From: Lentisphaeria bacterium
GTDB lineage: Bacteria; Verrucomicrobiota; Lentisphaeria; Victivallales; Victivallaceae
Reading direction: 5' to 3'
Assembly (NCBI GenBank): GCA_017450705.1
Contig: JAFSTC010000093.1
Coordinates: forward strand, 1-64,000
Length of the DNA stretch: 64,000 bases
Within the stretch, counting starts at the first letter, position 1, and each line of letters starts with the position of its first letter. The position numbers and the translations under genes were made by a program. This document shows, in pieces, positions 36,621-46,900 of this stretch. The notes beneath the pieces were generated by a model. That model made no database searches, had not been told where the DNA came from, and was given only the letters and a program-made list of their open reading frames with translations.

Positions 36621-36724
36621 GCTCCTTTGCCGACGAAATCGCGCCAAAATCTCCCGCCGCGGCAATTTCGGGGACGATCGGTTGTCATTCCCGCAAAATA
36701 ATCCTTTTCGGACCGGAAAAGCGA

Positions 36725-36753
36725 TTGATTTGCGTTCTCAGTGGAGGTATAGT
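36725..36753 (+). promoter_or_regulatory. Promoter of the gpsA-relic/araD unit
   Basis: TTGATT (36725-36730), 17-bp spacer, TATAGT (36748-36753), 40 nt before the relic start codon. It probably still drives araD. Confidence 0.65.
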
Positions 36754-36793
36754 AGGAACAGGCAAAAAAACGACACGCAGGGAGGAAAGAACA

Positions 36794-37197
36794 ATGAGCA
36801 TCGTAACGATCATCGGCGCGGGAATGATGGGGTCGGCCATGGCGCGGCCGGCCTCGGACAACGGACACTCTGTCCGTCTGATCGGATCTCCGCTGGACGG
36901 CGCGATCATCGACGCGCTGAAGGCGGGCAAGGACCACCCGACCCTCAAGCGCAGTTTTTCCGCCGTCTGGGGACCCTGCTGGGTCGCGGCATGAAGTACG
37001 CGCAAGTCAAGGAAGTCCTGAGCGGCGTCACGCTGGAGGCCGTTGCCATCATCACCCGGGTGGCGGAGTTCCTGCGCCGCGCCGAAAAGGCGGGACGGGC
37101 CGAGACGAAAAAATTTCCGCTGATGATGCACATGGATTCGATCCTGAACGCCGAGGCCCCCGTGGCCCTCGACTGGGATTCTTTCGGGGAGTTTTGA
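36794..37197 (+). pseudogene. GpsA-like dehydrogenase with internal deletion
   Basis: The first about 53 codons encode the Rossmann N-terminus of a glycerol-3-phosphate dehydrogenase-like protein (SIVTIIGAGMMGSAMARP) after a good GGAGGAAAG site. At about 36950-36965 the reading jumps to the extreme C-terminal part in another frame (LGRGMKYAQVKEVLSGVTLE through DWDSFGEF, ending 37197). About 200 residues of the usual 330 are missing. The first frame stops at 36992-36994, overlapping an ATG at 36991 in the second frame (ATGA), so a 68-aa C-terminal peptide could still be made by coupling. It stands 3 nt before araD, and homologues of this dehydrogenase probably worked with it. Confidence 0.8.
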
Positions 37198-37200
37198 AAA

Positions 37201-37902
37201 ATGTACGACGATCTCAGAAAACAGTGTTTCGAACTCAACATGCGCCTGGCGGCCTCGGGGCTGGTCAAGCAGACCTTCGGCAACGTCAGCGTGGCGGACC
37301 GCGAGCGCGGCGTCATGGCGATCAAGCCCTCCGGCGTGCCGTATTCCGGGCTCAAGGTCGAGGATATCCCCGTTCTCTCCATCGCGGACGGTCGCGTCCG
37401 GGTGGGCAAGTTCCGCCCCTCCAGCGACACCAAGACCCATCTGGTGCTCTACCGGGCGTACCCGCAGATCGGCGGCATCGTGCACACCCACAGCACTTTC
37501 GCGACGTCCTGGGCGCAGGCCGCCCGGGACGTGCCGCTCTACGGGACCACCCACGCCGACTGCATGCACGTGCCGATCCCCTGTACGGACTTCATGGAGG
37601 ACGCCAAGATCGAGGGCGACTACGAGGTCGAAACGGGCCATCAGATCGTGCAGATATTCTCCCGCCGGCAGCTGGATCCCGGGGAAGTGCAGATGGTCCT
37701 CGTGGCGGGCCACGGCCCCTTCGCCTGGGGAAAGACCGGCGGTTCGGCGCTGGAACACGCCGAACTTCTGGAGGAGTTGTGCAAGATGGCCTTCCTCACG
37801 GAGCAGCTCCGCCCCGACGCGCCCCCGCTCAAGGACGCGCTGGTCAAAAAGCACTATCTGCGCAAGCACGGTCCCGGCGCTTACTACGGTCAGAAACGGT
37901 GA
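37201..37902 (+). CDS. araD: L-ribulose-5-phosphate 4-epimerase
   Basis: 233 aa. It converts L-ribulose-5-phosphate to D-xylulose-5-phosphate by a retro-aldol step. Zinc ligands His95, His97 (IVHTHSTFA) and His171 (VAGHGPFAW), with Asp76 (SSDTKTH), Asp120 (THADCMH) and Tyr229, fall at exactly the E. coli AraD positions. No araA or araB is in the window. It follows a broken dehydrogenase gene and is convergent with the AraC-type regulator, 4 nt between stops. Confidence 0.93.
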   Translation: MYDDLRKQCFELNMRLAASGLVKQTFGNVSVADRERGVMAIKPSGVPYSGLKVEDIPVLSIADGRVRVGKFRPSSDTKTHLVLYRAYPQIGGIVHTHSTFATSWAQAARDVPLYGTTHADCMHVPIPCTDFMEDAKIEGDYEVETGHQIVQIFSRRQLDPGEVQMVLVAGHGPFAWGKTGGSALEHAELLEELCKMAFLTEQLRPDAPPLKDALVKKHYLRKHGPGAYYGQKR

Positions 37903-37906
37903 CCTC

Positions 37907-38683
37907 TCAGCGCATCAGCGTTGGCGGAGCGCCCGCGGCGCGCCGGATGACCTTGGAGAAATAATCGGCCGAGGCAAAACCGCACCGGGAGGCGATCTCC
38001 TTGACGGAGAGAGAAGTCGTACCGAGCAGAGCCATCCCCGCCTGAACGCGCCGGGAAGCGAGATACGCACCGGGCGGAATGCCGAAGCGCTGACGGAACA
38101 TGCGGCTGAGGGAGACCCGGTGGAGATGGAAGTGCCCGGCGATGCCGGCAACGTCCAGCTCCGGGCGGCGGAACTCGCCGTCGATGAAGCTCTTCACCTG
38201 TTCCAGGAGGGAGAGTTTCTCCGGCCGGGGCGAAACGATGCGCGTGAGGATCTCGAAGGCGGTGTTCAGCGCCTTGAGCTGGAATTCCTTGACGCTGTCC
38301 TGCAAATACTCCTCCAGCCGGGAAAACAGCTCTTCGGGACAGGGACCGGCGTCGGCGAGCCCGGGACCGATCCCCAGAGACTCGAAGAGCACGGCGGCGC
38401 GGGGGCCGTCGATGGACAGCCAGTGATAGTCAAGATAGGGCGCCCCCGGCGTGATGTCGTGGGCGGAGCCCGGCGGAAAGTAGAAGACGCTCCCCGGCTT
38501 CAATGCGTACGTCCCGTCCCCGTACCGTACAGTGCCCGTCCCTCCGGCGCACCAGAAGATCTCGCAGTAGGGGGCCGTCTTCACGTTTTCTTTCAGTCTT
38601 ATGACGAAATGTCCCGTCCCGCGAACAAAAAATCCGGTCGCAAGACACCGGGGCGCCATGACGTAGTGCCGTTTCAATTCCAT
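37907..38683 (-). CDS. AraC-family transcriptional regulator
   Basis: 258 aa. The N-terminal half is an AraC-type cupin ligand domain (LKPGSVFYFPPGSAHDITPG). The C-terminal double helix-turn-helix (about 155-255) contains VAGIAGHFHLHRVSLSRMFR and VKEIASRCGFASADYFSKVI. AGGAG precedes ATG 38683. It is divergent from the 38870 glycan-degradation unit across 186 bp and is the likely regulator of that unit. The ligand is presumably a sugar; none is shown by sequence. Confidence 0.9.
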   Translation of the reverse strand: MELKRHYVMAPRCLATGFFVRGTGHFVIRLKENVKTAPYCEIFWCAGGTGTVRYGDGTYALKPGSVFYFPPGSAHDITPGAPYLDYHWLSIDGPRAAVLFESLGIGPGLADAGPCPEELFSRLEEYLQDSVKEFQLKALNTAFEILTRIVSPRPEKLSLLEQVKSFIDGEFRRPELDVAGIAGHFHLHRVSLSRMFRQRFGIPPGAYLASRRVQAGMALLGTTSLSVKEIASRCGFASADYFSKVIRRAAGAPPTLMR

Positions 38684-38701
38684 TTCCCATCTCCTGAAGA
38701 T

Positions 38702-38730
38702 AATATAAATCAACTTGTTGCGGAATGCAA
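38702..38730 (-). promoter_or_regulatory. Promoter of the AraC-type regulator gene
   Basis: Minus strand: TTGCAT (38725-38730), 17-bp spacer, TATATT (38702-38707), giving a very short leader with the AGGAG site. Confidence 0.5.
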
Positions 38731-38808
38731 GGGCCGCCGCGCCCCCCGCGGTCCCGCCGCCTGTTGCAAAAGCTCTTGATTTTGTTACAAAATTACTTGA
38801 TTCCCCTG

Positions 38809-38836
38809 TTGCCCCCGAAAAAATTTCGGCTATATT
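38809..38836 (+). promoter_or_regulatory. Possible promoter of the large glycan-degradation unit
   Basis: TTGCCC (38809-38814), 16-bp spacer, TATATT (38831-38836), 34 nt before the start at 38870. The weak -35 would suit an activator such as the divergent AraC-type protein. Confidence 0.4.
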
Positions 38837-38869
38837 ATTAGGTGCGGACCGAAGGAGGGTCCTCATTTT

Positions 38870-40012
38870 ATGGATAAAACTTATCGGCATCTCGAAAAGC
38901 GCCTGACGCCTCAGGACGCTCACTACTTTTTCGGCTACTTCGACAAGTACCCGTGGAACGCGGCGGGGGACCACCCCGTCCACCGGGTAAGTTTCGCGGG
39001 GAAGCATCCCCGCTTCGGGGACAAGGCCCAGATCGGCGTGATCCGCGGCGGAAAATTCGAGAAGACCGCCGAAACTTTCGCCTGGTGCTGGCAGCAGGGC
39101 TCCATGCTGGAGTTCTTCGACGAAGAGCGGCTCATCTGGAACGACATCGAGGACGATCACTTCGTGGCGCGCCTGTCGGGCGGCACGGTCTTTCCCCGGG
39201 CGGTGTACACCCTTTCGGCGGACCGGAAACACGCGCTCTCCCTCAACTTTTCGCGGCTGGACGTCGAGCGCCCCGGCTACGGCTACCCCGGCGGGGCCGA
39301 TCCCTCCTCCTCATGCGCCTTCCCTGACGACGACGGCATCTTCCTCATGGACCTCTCTTCCGGAACGTGCCGTCTCGTCGTCTCCCTGCGGCAGCTGGTG
39401 GACGACTTCTACGCGCCGGGCGCAGATTCCAACGTCAACTGGGTCAATCATCTCACCATCAGTCCCAATGGGAAGCGCATGGCCTTTCTGCACCGCTTCC
39501 GCTGTTTCGGTCCCTGGGGCCGGGGCGTCAAAAGCTACGTGACGCGGATGTTCACCGCCGACATCGACGGGAAGAACCTTTGGAAACTCCCCATCGACTT
39601 CCACGCCTCGCACTACACGTGGAAGAACAACGAGGAGCTGATCGTCTACTCCCGGCTGCCCGCCGGGGGCGACCAGTACCGAATCTACAAAGTCGGCGAC
39701 GGCTCCCCCCGCATCTTCGCCCGGGACCGGCTCCCCGCCAACGGCCACTGCTCCTTCTCGCCCGACGGGAAACTGCTCCTCACCGACTCCTACACCGAAC
39801 CCGACGGCTGCCGGGAGCTGGTGGTCTACGACGAGGCCAAGGACGCCCGGTACTCGCTGGGACGCTATCACTCGCCGGACATCCTGCAGTGCACCCGGTG
39901 CGATCTGCACCCGCGCTGGTCACGGGACGGAAAACGCATTTCCTTCGATTCCTTCCACGAAAAATACCGCGGCACCTACTGCATCGACCTGCCGGAGGAG
40001 ATCTTATGCTGA
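38870..40012 (+). CDS. Cytosolic beta-propeller protein, TolB/oligogalacturonide lyase-like fold
   Basis: 380 aa, no signal peptide. Repeated propeller blades are marked by LTISPNGKRMAFLHRF, GHCSFSPDGKLLLTDSY and HPRWSRDGKRISFDSF. The early DAHYFFGYFDKYPWNAAGDH and the HxxxH-rich blades resemble PL22 oligogalacturonide lyases and related WD40-like proteins, but I cannot assign a catalytic set. It is the first gene of the plus-strand unit and overlaps the GH2 gene by 7 bp. Confidence 0.7.
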   Translation: MDKTYRHLEKRLTPQDAHYFFGYFDKYPWNAAGDHPVHRVSFAGKHPRFGDKAQIGVIRGGKFEKTAETFAWCWQQGSMLEFFDEERLIWNDIEDDHFVARLSGGTVFPRAVYTLSADRKHALSLNFSRLDVERPGYGYPGGADPSSSCAFPDDDGIFLMDLSSGTCRLVVSLRQLVDDFYAPGADSNVNWVNHLTISPNGKRMAFLHRFRCFGPWGRGVKSYVTRMFTADIDGKNLWKLPIDFHASHYTWKNNEELIVYSRLPAGGDQYRIYKVGDGSPRIFARDRLPANGHCSFSPDGKLLLTDSYTEPDGCRELVVYDEAKDARYSLGRYHSPDILQCTRCDLHPRWSRDGKRISFDSFHEKYRGTYCIDLPEEILC

Positions 40013-41583
40013 ACTTGGACGGCCTTTGGGAATTCGCCTGGACCGAGAGCCTTTCGGAGACGCCCCGTTACGACTCTTTTGCGGCCGTGCCCGGGTGTTT
40101 CGACGCCGCGGGCCTGCGCTTCAACCGGCGGGGCGTCGGCTGGTACCGGAGAAAGATCGCCGTCCCCGCGGGGAAGCAGCGTCTTGTCATCGGTTCCTTC
40201 GGTCTGCACGCCGCCGTTTTTCTCGACGGGAAGAAACTGGCCGAGAGTTTTCTTGCCTGGTCGCCCCTCGAAGCGGACTTCACCGCGGCGCCGGGAGAGC
40301 ATGAACTGGTCATCCGGACGGACAACTTCATCGCGGGCCATCCGCTTTTCATGGACCGCTACGACTTCTACGGCTTCGGGGGCATCTTCGACCACGTGAC
40401 CCTGTGCCCGGTCCCCGCCCGGGAGATCCGGCGTCTGGAGGTCCTGCCCCTGGACCACACCACGGGGGAAATTTTGCTCCGGATCGACACCGACGCGCCG
40501 GTTTTGACGGTCTCCTTCGACAACGGTCCGGTGCGGCGTTTCGAGAACGCCCGGGAACTGCGTCTGCAAGTGCCGGACTTCAAAGTCTGGAGTCCGGAGG
40601 ATCCCGTTCTGCACACCGTCCGGGTCAACGAACGGAGCGAGACGTTCGGACTCCGCACGCTGGACTGGTCCGGGCCCCGGCTGAAACTGAACGGAAAGGA
40701 AATAAAGCTCCTCGGCGTCAACCGCCACGAGAGCCATCCCGAGTTCGGCGCGGCCACGCCGGATTTTTTGATCGCCTCCGATCTTCTGCGGATCAAACAG
40801 GCGGGACTCAACTTCGTCCGCGGCTCCCACTACCCCCAGAGGAAATTTTTCTTCGACATGTGCGACCGATTGGGACTTCTTGTCTGGGAGGAACCCCTTT
40901 CGTGGGGCAACCGCAGCGAGGAACTGGCCGTACCGCGCTTCCTCGACACGCTGGCGGAACAGCTGGAGTTGACGATCCACACCTCCTTCAACCACCCCTC
41001 GCTCATCATCCACGGCTTTCTCAACGAGTGCGCCAGCGACAGCGACGAGGGCGTCCGGGCCGTGGGGCGCATGATGGAGATCTGTCACAAGCTGGATCCC
41101 ACCCGCCCGGCCACCTTCGCCGGCAACCGGCCTCTGCGGGACCGGTGTTTCGATCTGGTGGACATCGTTTCCATGAACGTCTACCCCGGGTGGTACGGCG
41201 AGGAACCCCTCGATGCCGTTCCGGCGAAACTGGCGGAATTTGCCCGCCTGTGTCCCGAAAAACCCCGGGTCGTCAGCGAGATCGGCGCGGGGGCGATCTG
41301 GGGCTGTCACAGCGAAGAGCCCTTCGTCCCGTGGTCGGAAGAGTTTCAGGCAAAATACACCGCTTCCGTTCTCAGATCCGTGATGGACGACCCCGGCTGG
41401 TCCGGCGTGATGCTGTGGCAGTTCTGCAACGCCAACACCTACACGGGAACGGTTTTCAAAACCGGCCGTCCCCGGGGGTTCAACAACAAGGGGCTCCTGG
41501 ACGAATACCGCCGCCCCAAGGCGGCGTGGCGGGCCCTCAAAAACGTGATCGAAGAGTGGAAAAACAGCTCTTCTTCAAAATAA
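40006..41583 (+). CDS. Glycoside hydrolase family 2 (beta-glucuronidase/galactosidase-like)
   Basis: 525 aa, no signal peptide, so cytosolic. Order: sugar-binding jelly roll (1-150, starting LDGLWEFAW), Ig-like domain (about 150-230), TIM barrel (about 235-520) opening LKLNGKEIKLLGVNRHESHP. The acid/base is Glu341 in IIHGFLNECAS and the nucleophile Glu425 in RVVSEIGAG. It should cleave a terminal beta-linked sugar or uronic acid from oligomers brought into the cell. Length is at the short end for GH2, similar to glucuronidases. Overlaps the beta-propeller gene by 7 bp. Confidence 0.92.
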   Translation: MLNLDGLWEFAWTESLSETPRYDSFAAVPGCFDAAGLRFNRRGVGWYRRKIAVPAGKQRLVIGSFGLHAAVFLDGKKLAESFLAWSPLEADFTAAPGEHELVIRTDNFIAGHPLFMDRYDFYGFGGIFDHVTLCPVPAREIRRLEVLPLDHTTGEILLRIDTDAPVLTVSFDNGPVRRFENARELRLQVPDFKVWSPEDPVLHTVRVNERSETFGLRTLDWSGPRLKLNGKEIKLLGVNRHESHPEFGAATPDFLIASDLLRIKQAGLNFVRGSHYPQRKFFFDMCDRLGLLVWEEPLSWGNRSEELAVPRFLDTLAEQLELTIHTSFNHPSLIIHGFLNECASDSDEGVRAVGRMMEICHKLDPTRPATFAGNRPLRDRCFDLVDIVSMNVYPGWYGEEPLDAVPAKLAEFARLCPEKPRVVSEIGAGAIWGCHSEEPFVPWSEEFQAKYTASVLRSVMDDPGWSGVMLWQFCNANTYTGTVFKTGRPRGFNNKGLLDEYRRPKAAWRALKNVIEEWKNSSSSK

Positions 41584-41599
41584 AGGGATCTACCGGAAA

Positions 41600-43084
41600 A
41601 TGAAAACACTCTCTTCTCTCCTCCTCTTCGCCGCGGCCTTGGCGCTCACGGGCGCGGAAACGCTGACCGTCAGCCGCCGAGGCGACGATTTGTCGATAAA
41701 GAGCCCCTTCCCCGGCGGCTGGACATTGACCCGGACCGCGGGCGTCGGCGGCCCCAGCCGGCTGTTCAACTTCAGATCCGCGACTCTTGGCAAGGAGGGA
41801 ACGAAGGAGTTCGTCGTCAAGGGCAGTTCCGACGACATCTGCCCGTGGAACTTCAACGGCACCTACATCGGGGCCAACCACGGCGATTTCCTCGCCTCGG
41901 CGGTCATCTGTTCCGCGCCCCACGATCTCTCGACCAGGGACTGCGGCAGCGAGTGGCGCGACAGCAAAGGGAAAAAGTTTTACGTAGTACGGATCGAAAG
42001 CCCCTCCATCCTCTGGGTCCTTTCGGAAAATCTCTCAAAAGAGAAGGATATCTGGGTCTTCTCCCGGCCCGCGGCGGGTGAGACGCTGACCCATGCCGAC
42101 GGGCGGGTGCTCAAGGACTTCAAAGTCCAGTTCCGCCAGCTCCGGCCCCAAGTCCGGGTCGTGAGCCGGAAGTATCTCGCCGACGGCAAGGAGCTGGCTG
42201 ACAAAACCACCGTCGAGTGCGGCGTCTTCACCGTCGAGGAGGAGTACGACATCATCGCCACCGACGCCGTTCTCAAACACGTCACTGCCAACCCCGGGAA
42301 GGCGGTCTCCTTCAACGCCCCGGGGCTCGACCCCGTGCTGACGCAGAAAATCGTGTACACCTATTACCCCGACGGCTCGTGCCTCGTCGAGCACCGCGCC
42401 AAGTTCCACCGGGACGTCCGGCCGAACTACATGGGCTTCATCCAGGCCGGGCAGATGGCCAAAGGCCGCTACGCCAAACACCTGTACTACATCCCCAAGA
42501 CGAAGCCCTTCACCTGCGAAAACGAGGAATGGGACTTCGCGAACATGGTCGATTTCACCCGGCCGATCAAGGGCTCCATCTATTTTTCGGCCAAGATGTT
42601 CGACGATCCGAAAAACCTGCCCGACCGCTTCGTCCAGTATCTGAAAGACGCCCCGGGACAGCCCGACGCGGGGTTCGTCTGCGGCTACTCGCGATTGACC
42701 GGGTGCACCGTGCCGGAACAGCGCGCGAAAAACTCCCGGATCGCCCTCTTCCTCTACAAAACGCACAAGAGCTATCCCCACGCCCTCGACAACGGGAAGA
42801 TGCGGCTCATCAAGGCCGGGCAGACTTTCCACTGCCTTGCCTACCGGCAGTATTTCGACCCCGCTCAGGGGTATTATCTCAACCGGCAGGGCGACGCTTA
42901 CGTGATGTATGTGGACTTCCACGCCCCGGTCAAGGGCAAAGTCGTTCCGCTCCCGGAGAAACTGCGGGCGCTCCGCACGACGCTCCTCGAAAAATCCCCC
43001 GGCGTCGAATACCGCCGAAACGAAGGGTCGCTCCTTTTCGACTCCACGGGGAAAAACGGATATTGCGTTTTGAAGTTCCAGTAA
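41600..43084 (+). CDS. Secreted protein of unknown function
   Basis: 494 aa with a signal peptide (1-19, ending LTGAE). The body is beta-rich with many aromatic strands ([37 protein letters not shown]) and looks like a large sandwich domain, perhaps a galactose-mutarotase or polysaccharide-lyase-like fold. No catalytic motif was recognised. It is 16 nt behind GH2 and 47 nt before a prepilin gene. Confidence 0.65.
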   Translation: MKTLSSLLLFAAALALTGAETLTVSRRGDDLSIKSPFPGGWTLTRTAGVGGPSRLFNFRSATLGKEGTKEFVVKGSSDDICPWNFNGTYIGANHGDFLASAVICSAPHDLSTRDCGSEWRDSKGKKFYVVRIESPSILWVLSENLSKEKDIWVFSRPAAGETLTHADGRVLKDFKVQFRQLRPQVRVVSRKYLADGKELADKTTVECGVFTVEEEYDIIATDAVLKHVTANPGKAVSFNAPGLDPVLTQKIVYTYYPDGSCLVEHRAKFHRDVRPNYMGFIQAGQMAKGRYAKHLYYIPKTKPFTCENEEWDFANMVDFTRPIKGSIYFSAKMFDDPKNLPDRFVQYLKDAPGQPDAGFVCGYSRLTGCTVPEQRAKNSRIALFLYKTHKSYPHALDNGKMRLIKAGQTFHCLAYRQYFDPAQGYYLNRQGDAYVMYVDFHAPVKGKVVPLPEKLRALRTTLLEKSPGVEYRRNEGSLLFDSTGKNGYCVLKFQ

Positions 43085-43131
43085 GTTCTCGAAAAAGCGA
43101 TCCCAACAACAACCGATCAGGAGGGTTTAGC

Positions 43132-43944
43132 ATGAAAAAATCAAATCACCCCCGTACCCCCGTCGCGGCAAAACGCCGCGGGAAGTTCACGTTGATTGAA
43201 CTTCTTGTCGTCATCGCCATCATCGCCATTCTGGCGGCGATGCTGATGCCCGCGTTGCAGCAGGCCCGGGAGGCCGGTTACAGCGCTTCCTGCGCCAACA
43301 ACGTGAAACAGTGCGGGATGTTCCTGCAGGGCTACCGGGGAGACTACAACGATTACATCTACGCTCCGAAGTCCAACAACAGCAACAAAAATGTGGAAGA
43401 CGACCCCTCGCGCATCGTCTCGTGGTGCCAGATGCTTTACAACAAGAAATACTTCAACAAGCGGGCGGACGTGAGATGCCCCAAAAACCTGATCCACCAA
43501 GTCTCCAAAGCGGCGGACGATCTTTACTGGGCACAATCCACGCTGGGCATGTTCTTTGCCGAAAACGGGCCCTACGTCCCCATGAACGGGGGAGCTGTCA
43601 GAAAATACGCATTCGGGAGCGTCAACCTCTCCAATCTCTCGCCGTCACAGCTCTTTCTGCTCGGGGACAGCCGGGATACGGTCATGAAGGGGCAGGCCTC
43701 GTGCATCAACGCCAGCAACAGCACGAGCACCGTCCAAAGCGAGTACGGTCCCTGCCGGCTCTATATGGCGCACAGGGAGGCCGCCAACATGCTGATGGGG
43801 GACGGACACGCCTCGAAGATCACCCAGCACAGCGGGAGAGTCCCCTACCCCGCCATGTACGGAGCCGACCGGGTCTGCCGCCCGGTGGTCAGGATACTGC
43901 TCCCCGGCAGTGATTCCCACGTTGCCCGCGAGCCGTACAACTGA
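43132..43944 (+). CDS. Prepilin-type N-terminal domain protein, cluster 2
   Basis: 270 aa. A basic leader of 19 residues ends in Gly-Lys before [16 protein letters not shown]. Cleavage and methylation by a prepilin peptidase are expected; no such gene is in the window. The globular part ([17 protein letters not shown]) contains the motif [13 protein letters not shown], identical in spacing to the two other prepilins. CAGGAGGG precedes the ATG. It lies between two secreted-protein genes in the large glycan unit. Confidence 0.87.
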   Translation: MKKSNHPRTPVAAKRRGKFTLIELLVVIAIIAILAAMLMPALQQAREAGYSASCANNVKQCGMFLQGYRGDYNDYIYAPKSNNSNKNVEDDPSRIVSWCQMLYNKKYFNKRADVRCPKNLIHQVSKAADDLYWAQSTLGMFFAENGPYVPMNGGAVRKYAFGSVNLSNLSPSQLFLLGDSRDTVMKGQASCINASNSTSTVQSEYGPCRLYMAHREAANMLMGDGHASKITQHSGRVPYPAMYGADRVCRPVVRILLPGSDSHVAREPYN

Positions 43945-43967
43945 GGGCAGGCGATCGAGGCGATATC

Positions 43968-46900
43968 ATGTCCCTCCCGAAAAAATTTTTTCTTCTGCCG
44001 ACGTTCCTCTCCGCCTTCCTCCTGACGGCGGGGACGCCGCTGGGCATGAAAGACCTGATCTTGCATGACGGCGCGTCCCTCCGCGACGGAGTTCTGCATC
44101 TGGACGGGAGATCCGGTTACGCCACGGTGCGGGACGGCCGAAACATCTCCGTCGGCAAAGAGGGGCTGACCGTGGCCATGAGCGTCAAACTCGACGACCG
44201 GGGCCTGAAAGACACTCTTCCCGAGGGCATCGATATGCTGGCCGCCAAAAGGAACGTCTGGCTCCTGGGACGTCACGCGGGGCGGATCTACACAAATTTC
44301 CACGACGGCAAAAAGTGGTGCGGCCCGCTGAATCCCCCGTGGAAGTACAAGCCGGGGAAATGGTATCACGTGGCGGCGGTCTTCGAACCCTACGACGAAA
44401 AATCCGAGGGGGAAGTGGGCTGCATCTCGACGATCTGGATCGACGGCAAAGCGGCGGCGCAGAAGAGATTTCCCCATCGGCTCCCCGCGGCCAACGGCAG
44501 CGAGATCCGGGTGGGACATCTGGAGGGCTGGAACAAAAACTGGCTCGCCCGCGGCGAGATCGCCGATTTTCATCTGGAAAACAGGGCGCTGAATCCCGCC
44601 GAGATCGAAAATCTGGCGGCGAAATCGACCAAGGTGAAGATCGCCGGGCTCCGCCCCCTGATCCCGGAGCTGGAGCGGGCGAAGGCCGACACGCCGGAAA
44701 ACCGCTGGGCCGTCCGGATCCTCCGCGCCGTTCCCCGGGAGACCGCCGCGGCGCTGGCCAAAGAGTTCGGTCGGGATCTCTACAAAAATCTCCAGCAGGA
44801 ACGGAAAGGGATCCAGATCGTCTCCCTGGGCGATCTGAAAGTTGCCGTCAACTGGGGGAAAGGTTCTTCCCACCCGATCCTCGGCCTGTACGACGCCAAG
44901 GCCCGGCGGGCCGTCGCCGTGACGTCCCCCTTCCACTGGTGCGCCGAACTCCGCAAGGGAAAAATCGCAAAGAATGCAAATTCCGAAACGATCCGCTGTT
45001 CTCAAGTCGTCCGCGAAAAAGACGGTCTCCGGGTCAAGTGGAAAAGCGACGCCCCCTGCCCCTTCACGGCGGAGAGCAAAATCGTCTTCGGAAAGGACCG
45101 GCTGGAAGCGGATCTTGCGTTCCGGCCCCTCGACCCCGGAACGGTGACGGATTTCGTGAACTTCCCCTGCGCCGCTTTCGAAAGAGCGGGCAAGGACGAC
45201 AAACTGCTGTACCCCTTCCAGTGCGGCGTGCTGATCGACGATCCGACCGAAAAACGCTTCGTCTTCGGGCAGAACGGCTGGTATCCGAGTTTGAAAGCCA
45301 CGATGCAGTTCGACGCCTATTTTGCCGGACGACGGGGCATATATCTCGGCATGGAGGATCCGGAAGCGAAACTCAAGGAACACCACGCCGTCGGCAGGAG
45401 CGGCAAACTCAGTCTCCGCTGGCGGCACCCCGCGGCGCTGCCGCCGGGGACTTCGGGCGGAAACAAGTTCGTCTCCCCGGGGAAAGCCGCGCTGGAACTC
45501 TACGACGGCGAGTGGTTCGAACCCGCCATGATCTATCGGCGTTTTCTCGAGGGATCGCGCGTCCCGTGGTTCTGCCGGGAACTGCCCCGGAGCGACACGC
45601 CGCAGTGGTACCGGGACATGACGCTCAATATCCATTTCAACACGTGGAATCGGCAGATGGCTGAGGAGGCTTTCCGCGAGACGGCCTATCTGCGGGAATA
45701 TTTCGAACTTCCCGTCAACGCCCGCTGGAGTTTCGACTGGTTCGACGTCCGGAAAGGCTGCTGGCCGGTGTTCCGGATGTACGACTGGGGGCTCCCGCTC
45801 CTGAAACGGTACGCAAACGCGGGCTTCTATCTGCACCTTTATCTGGACTACTATCTCTGGAAGCATCTGGACGGGCCGAAGGGCAAGGGCGACCTCCGGT
45901 ATTCGACCCACGGCAAGCGGTTCGAAGTCAGGCGGTCCGACAAAACGCCGCCGACCCATTTCTACAAGACGGGCGCTCACGCGGGGTATCACTCGGTCAT
46001 GTGTCCGGGGGCCGCGGGCTGGCGGGAAAACTCCCGGCAGCTGATCCGCGACACCATCAAGGATTACGGCCCTCAGGGCATTTACCACGATCAGGTCGCC
46101 TGCTGCACGGGGTACCCCTGTTATGCGGCCGATCACGGCCACGCCCTCAACGATCCCGCCGTCTGGATCAAAGGCTACCGGGAGCTCCTCATGTCCGTCC
46201 GCCGGGAGTTTCCGGGGATCCCCCACGATTCCGAAGACATGTCCGAACCCTACGTCGAGATGTTCGACGGCGCGGGGATCTGGCGCTGGACCCTCCCCGG
46301 ACAGGTTCCCGCCTTCAACGCGATCTACTCCGGAAGAGTCCAGTTCGTCGGGCGGATGATGGACCAGCATTTCAAAGGCGAACCGCGGTCCTTCTTCATA
46401 AAACTTGCCTACGAACTCATTTACGCCGAGCAGCTGGGCTTCTTCAACCCCTCCGAGCTGTGGCAGGCGGATTTCAGGCGGCTTTATCTGAAACGCCTGA
46501 TGCACCTGAGAAAACTCCTGCTGCCCTACTTCAACACGGGGCGGATGCTTCCCCCCGTCCGGTTCAGGACCGCCGTTCCCGAGATCACCACGCAGTGGGG
46601 ATCCTACTACCCCAAGCCGATCTCCCTCATCGCGACCCCGAAGCTGCTGGCCAACGCCTATCGGGCGCCCCTCGGCACCTGCTGGATCTTCGTCAACCCG
46701 CTGGATGAAAAGCAGACGGCAGAACCGGTGCCGGACGCCGCGGGGGGGACCGTCCGGCGCTGTCTTGCGGGCGCGGAAAAGCCCGTCCCGTGGAAGAGCG
46801 GCGACAGGATCGAACTTGCCCCCTATGCCTTCGAGGTCTGGGTCACGGGCGAAGCCGAGGCGGCGCGGATCCAGGCGGGACTGAACGCCATTTTCAAAAT

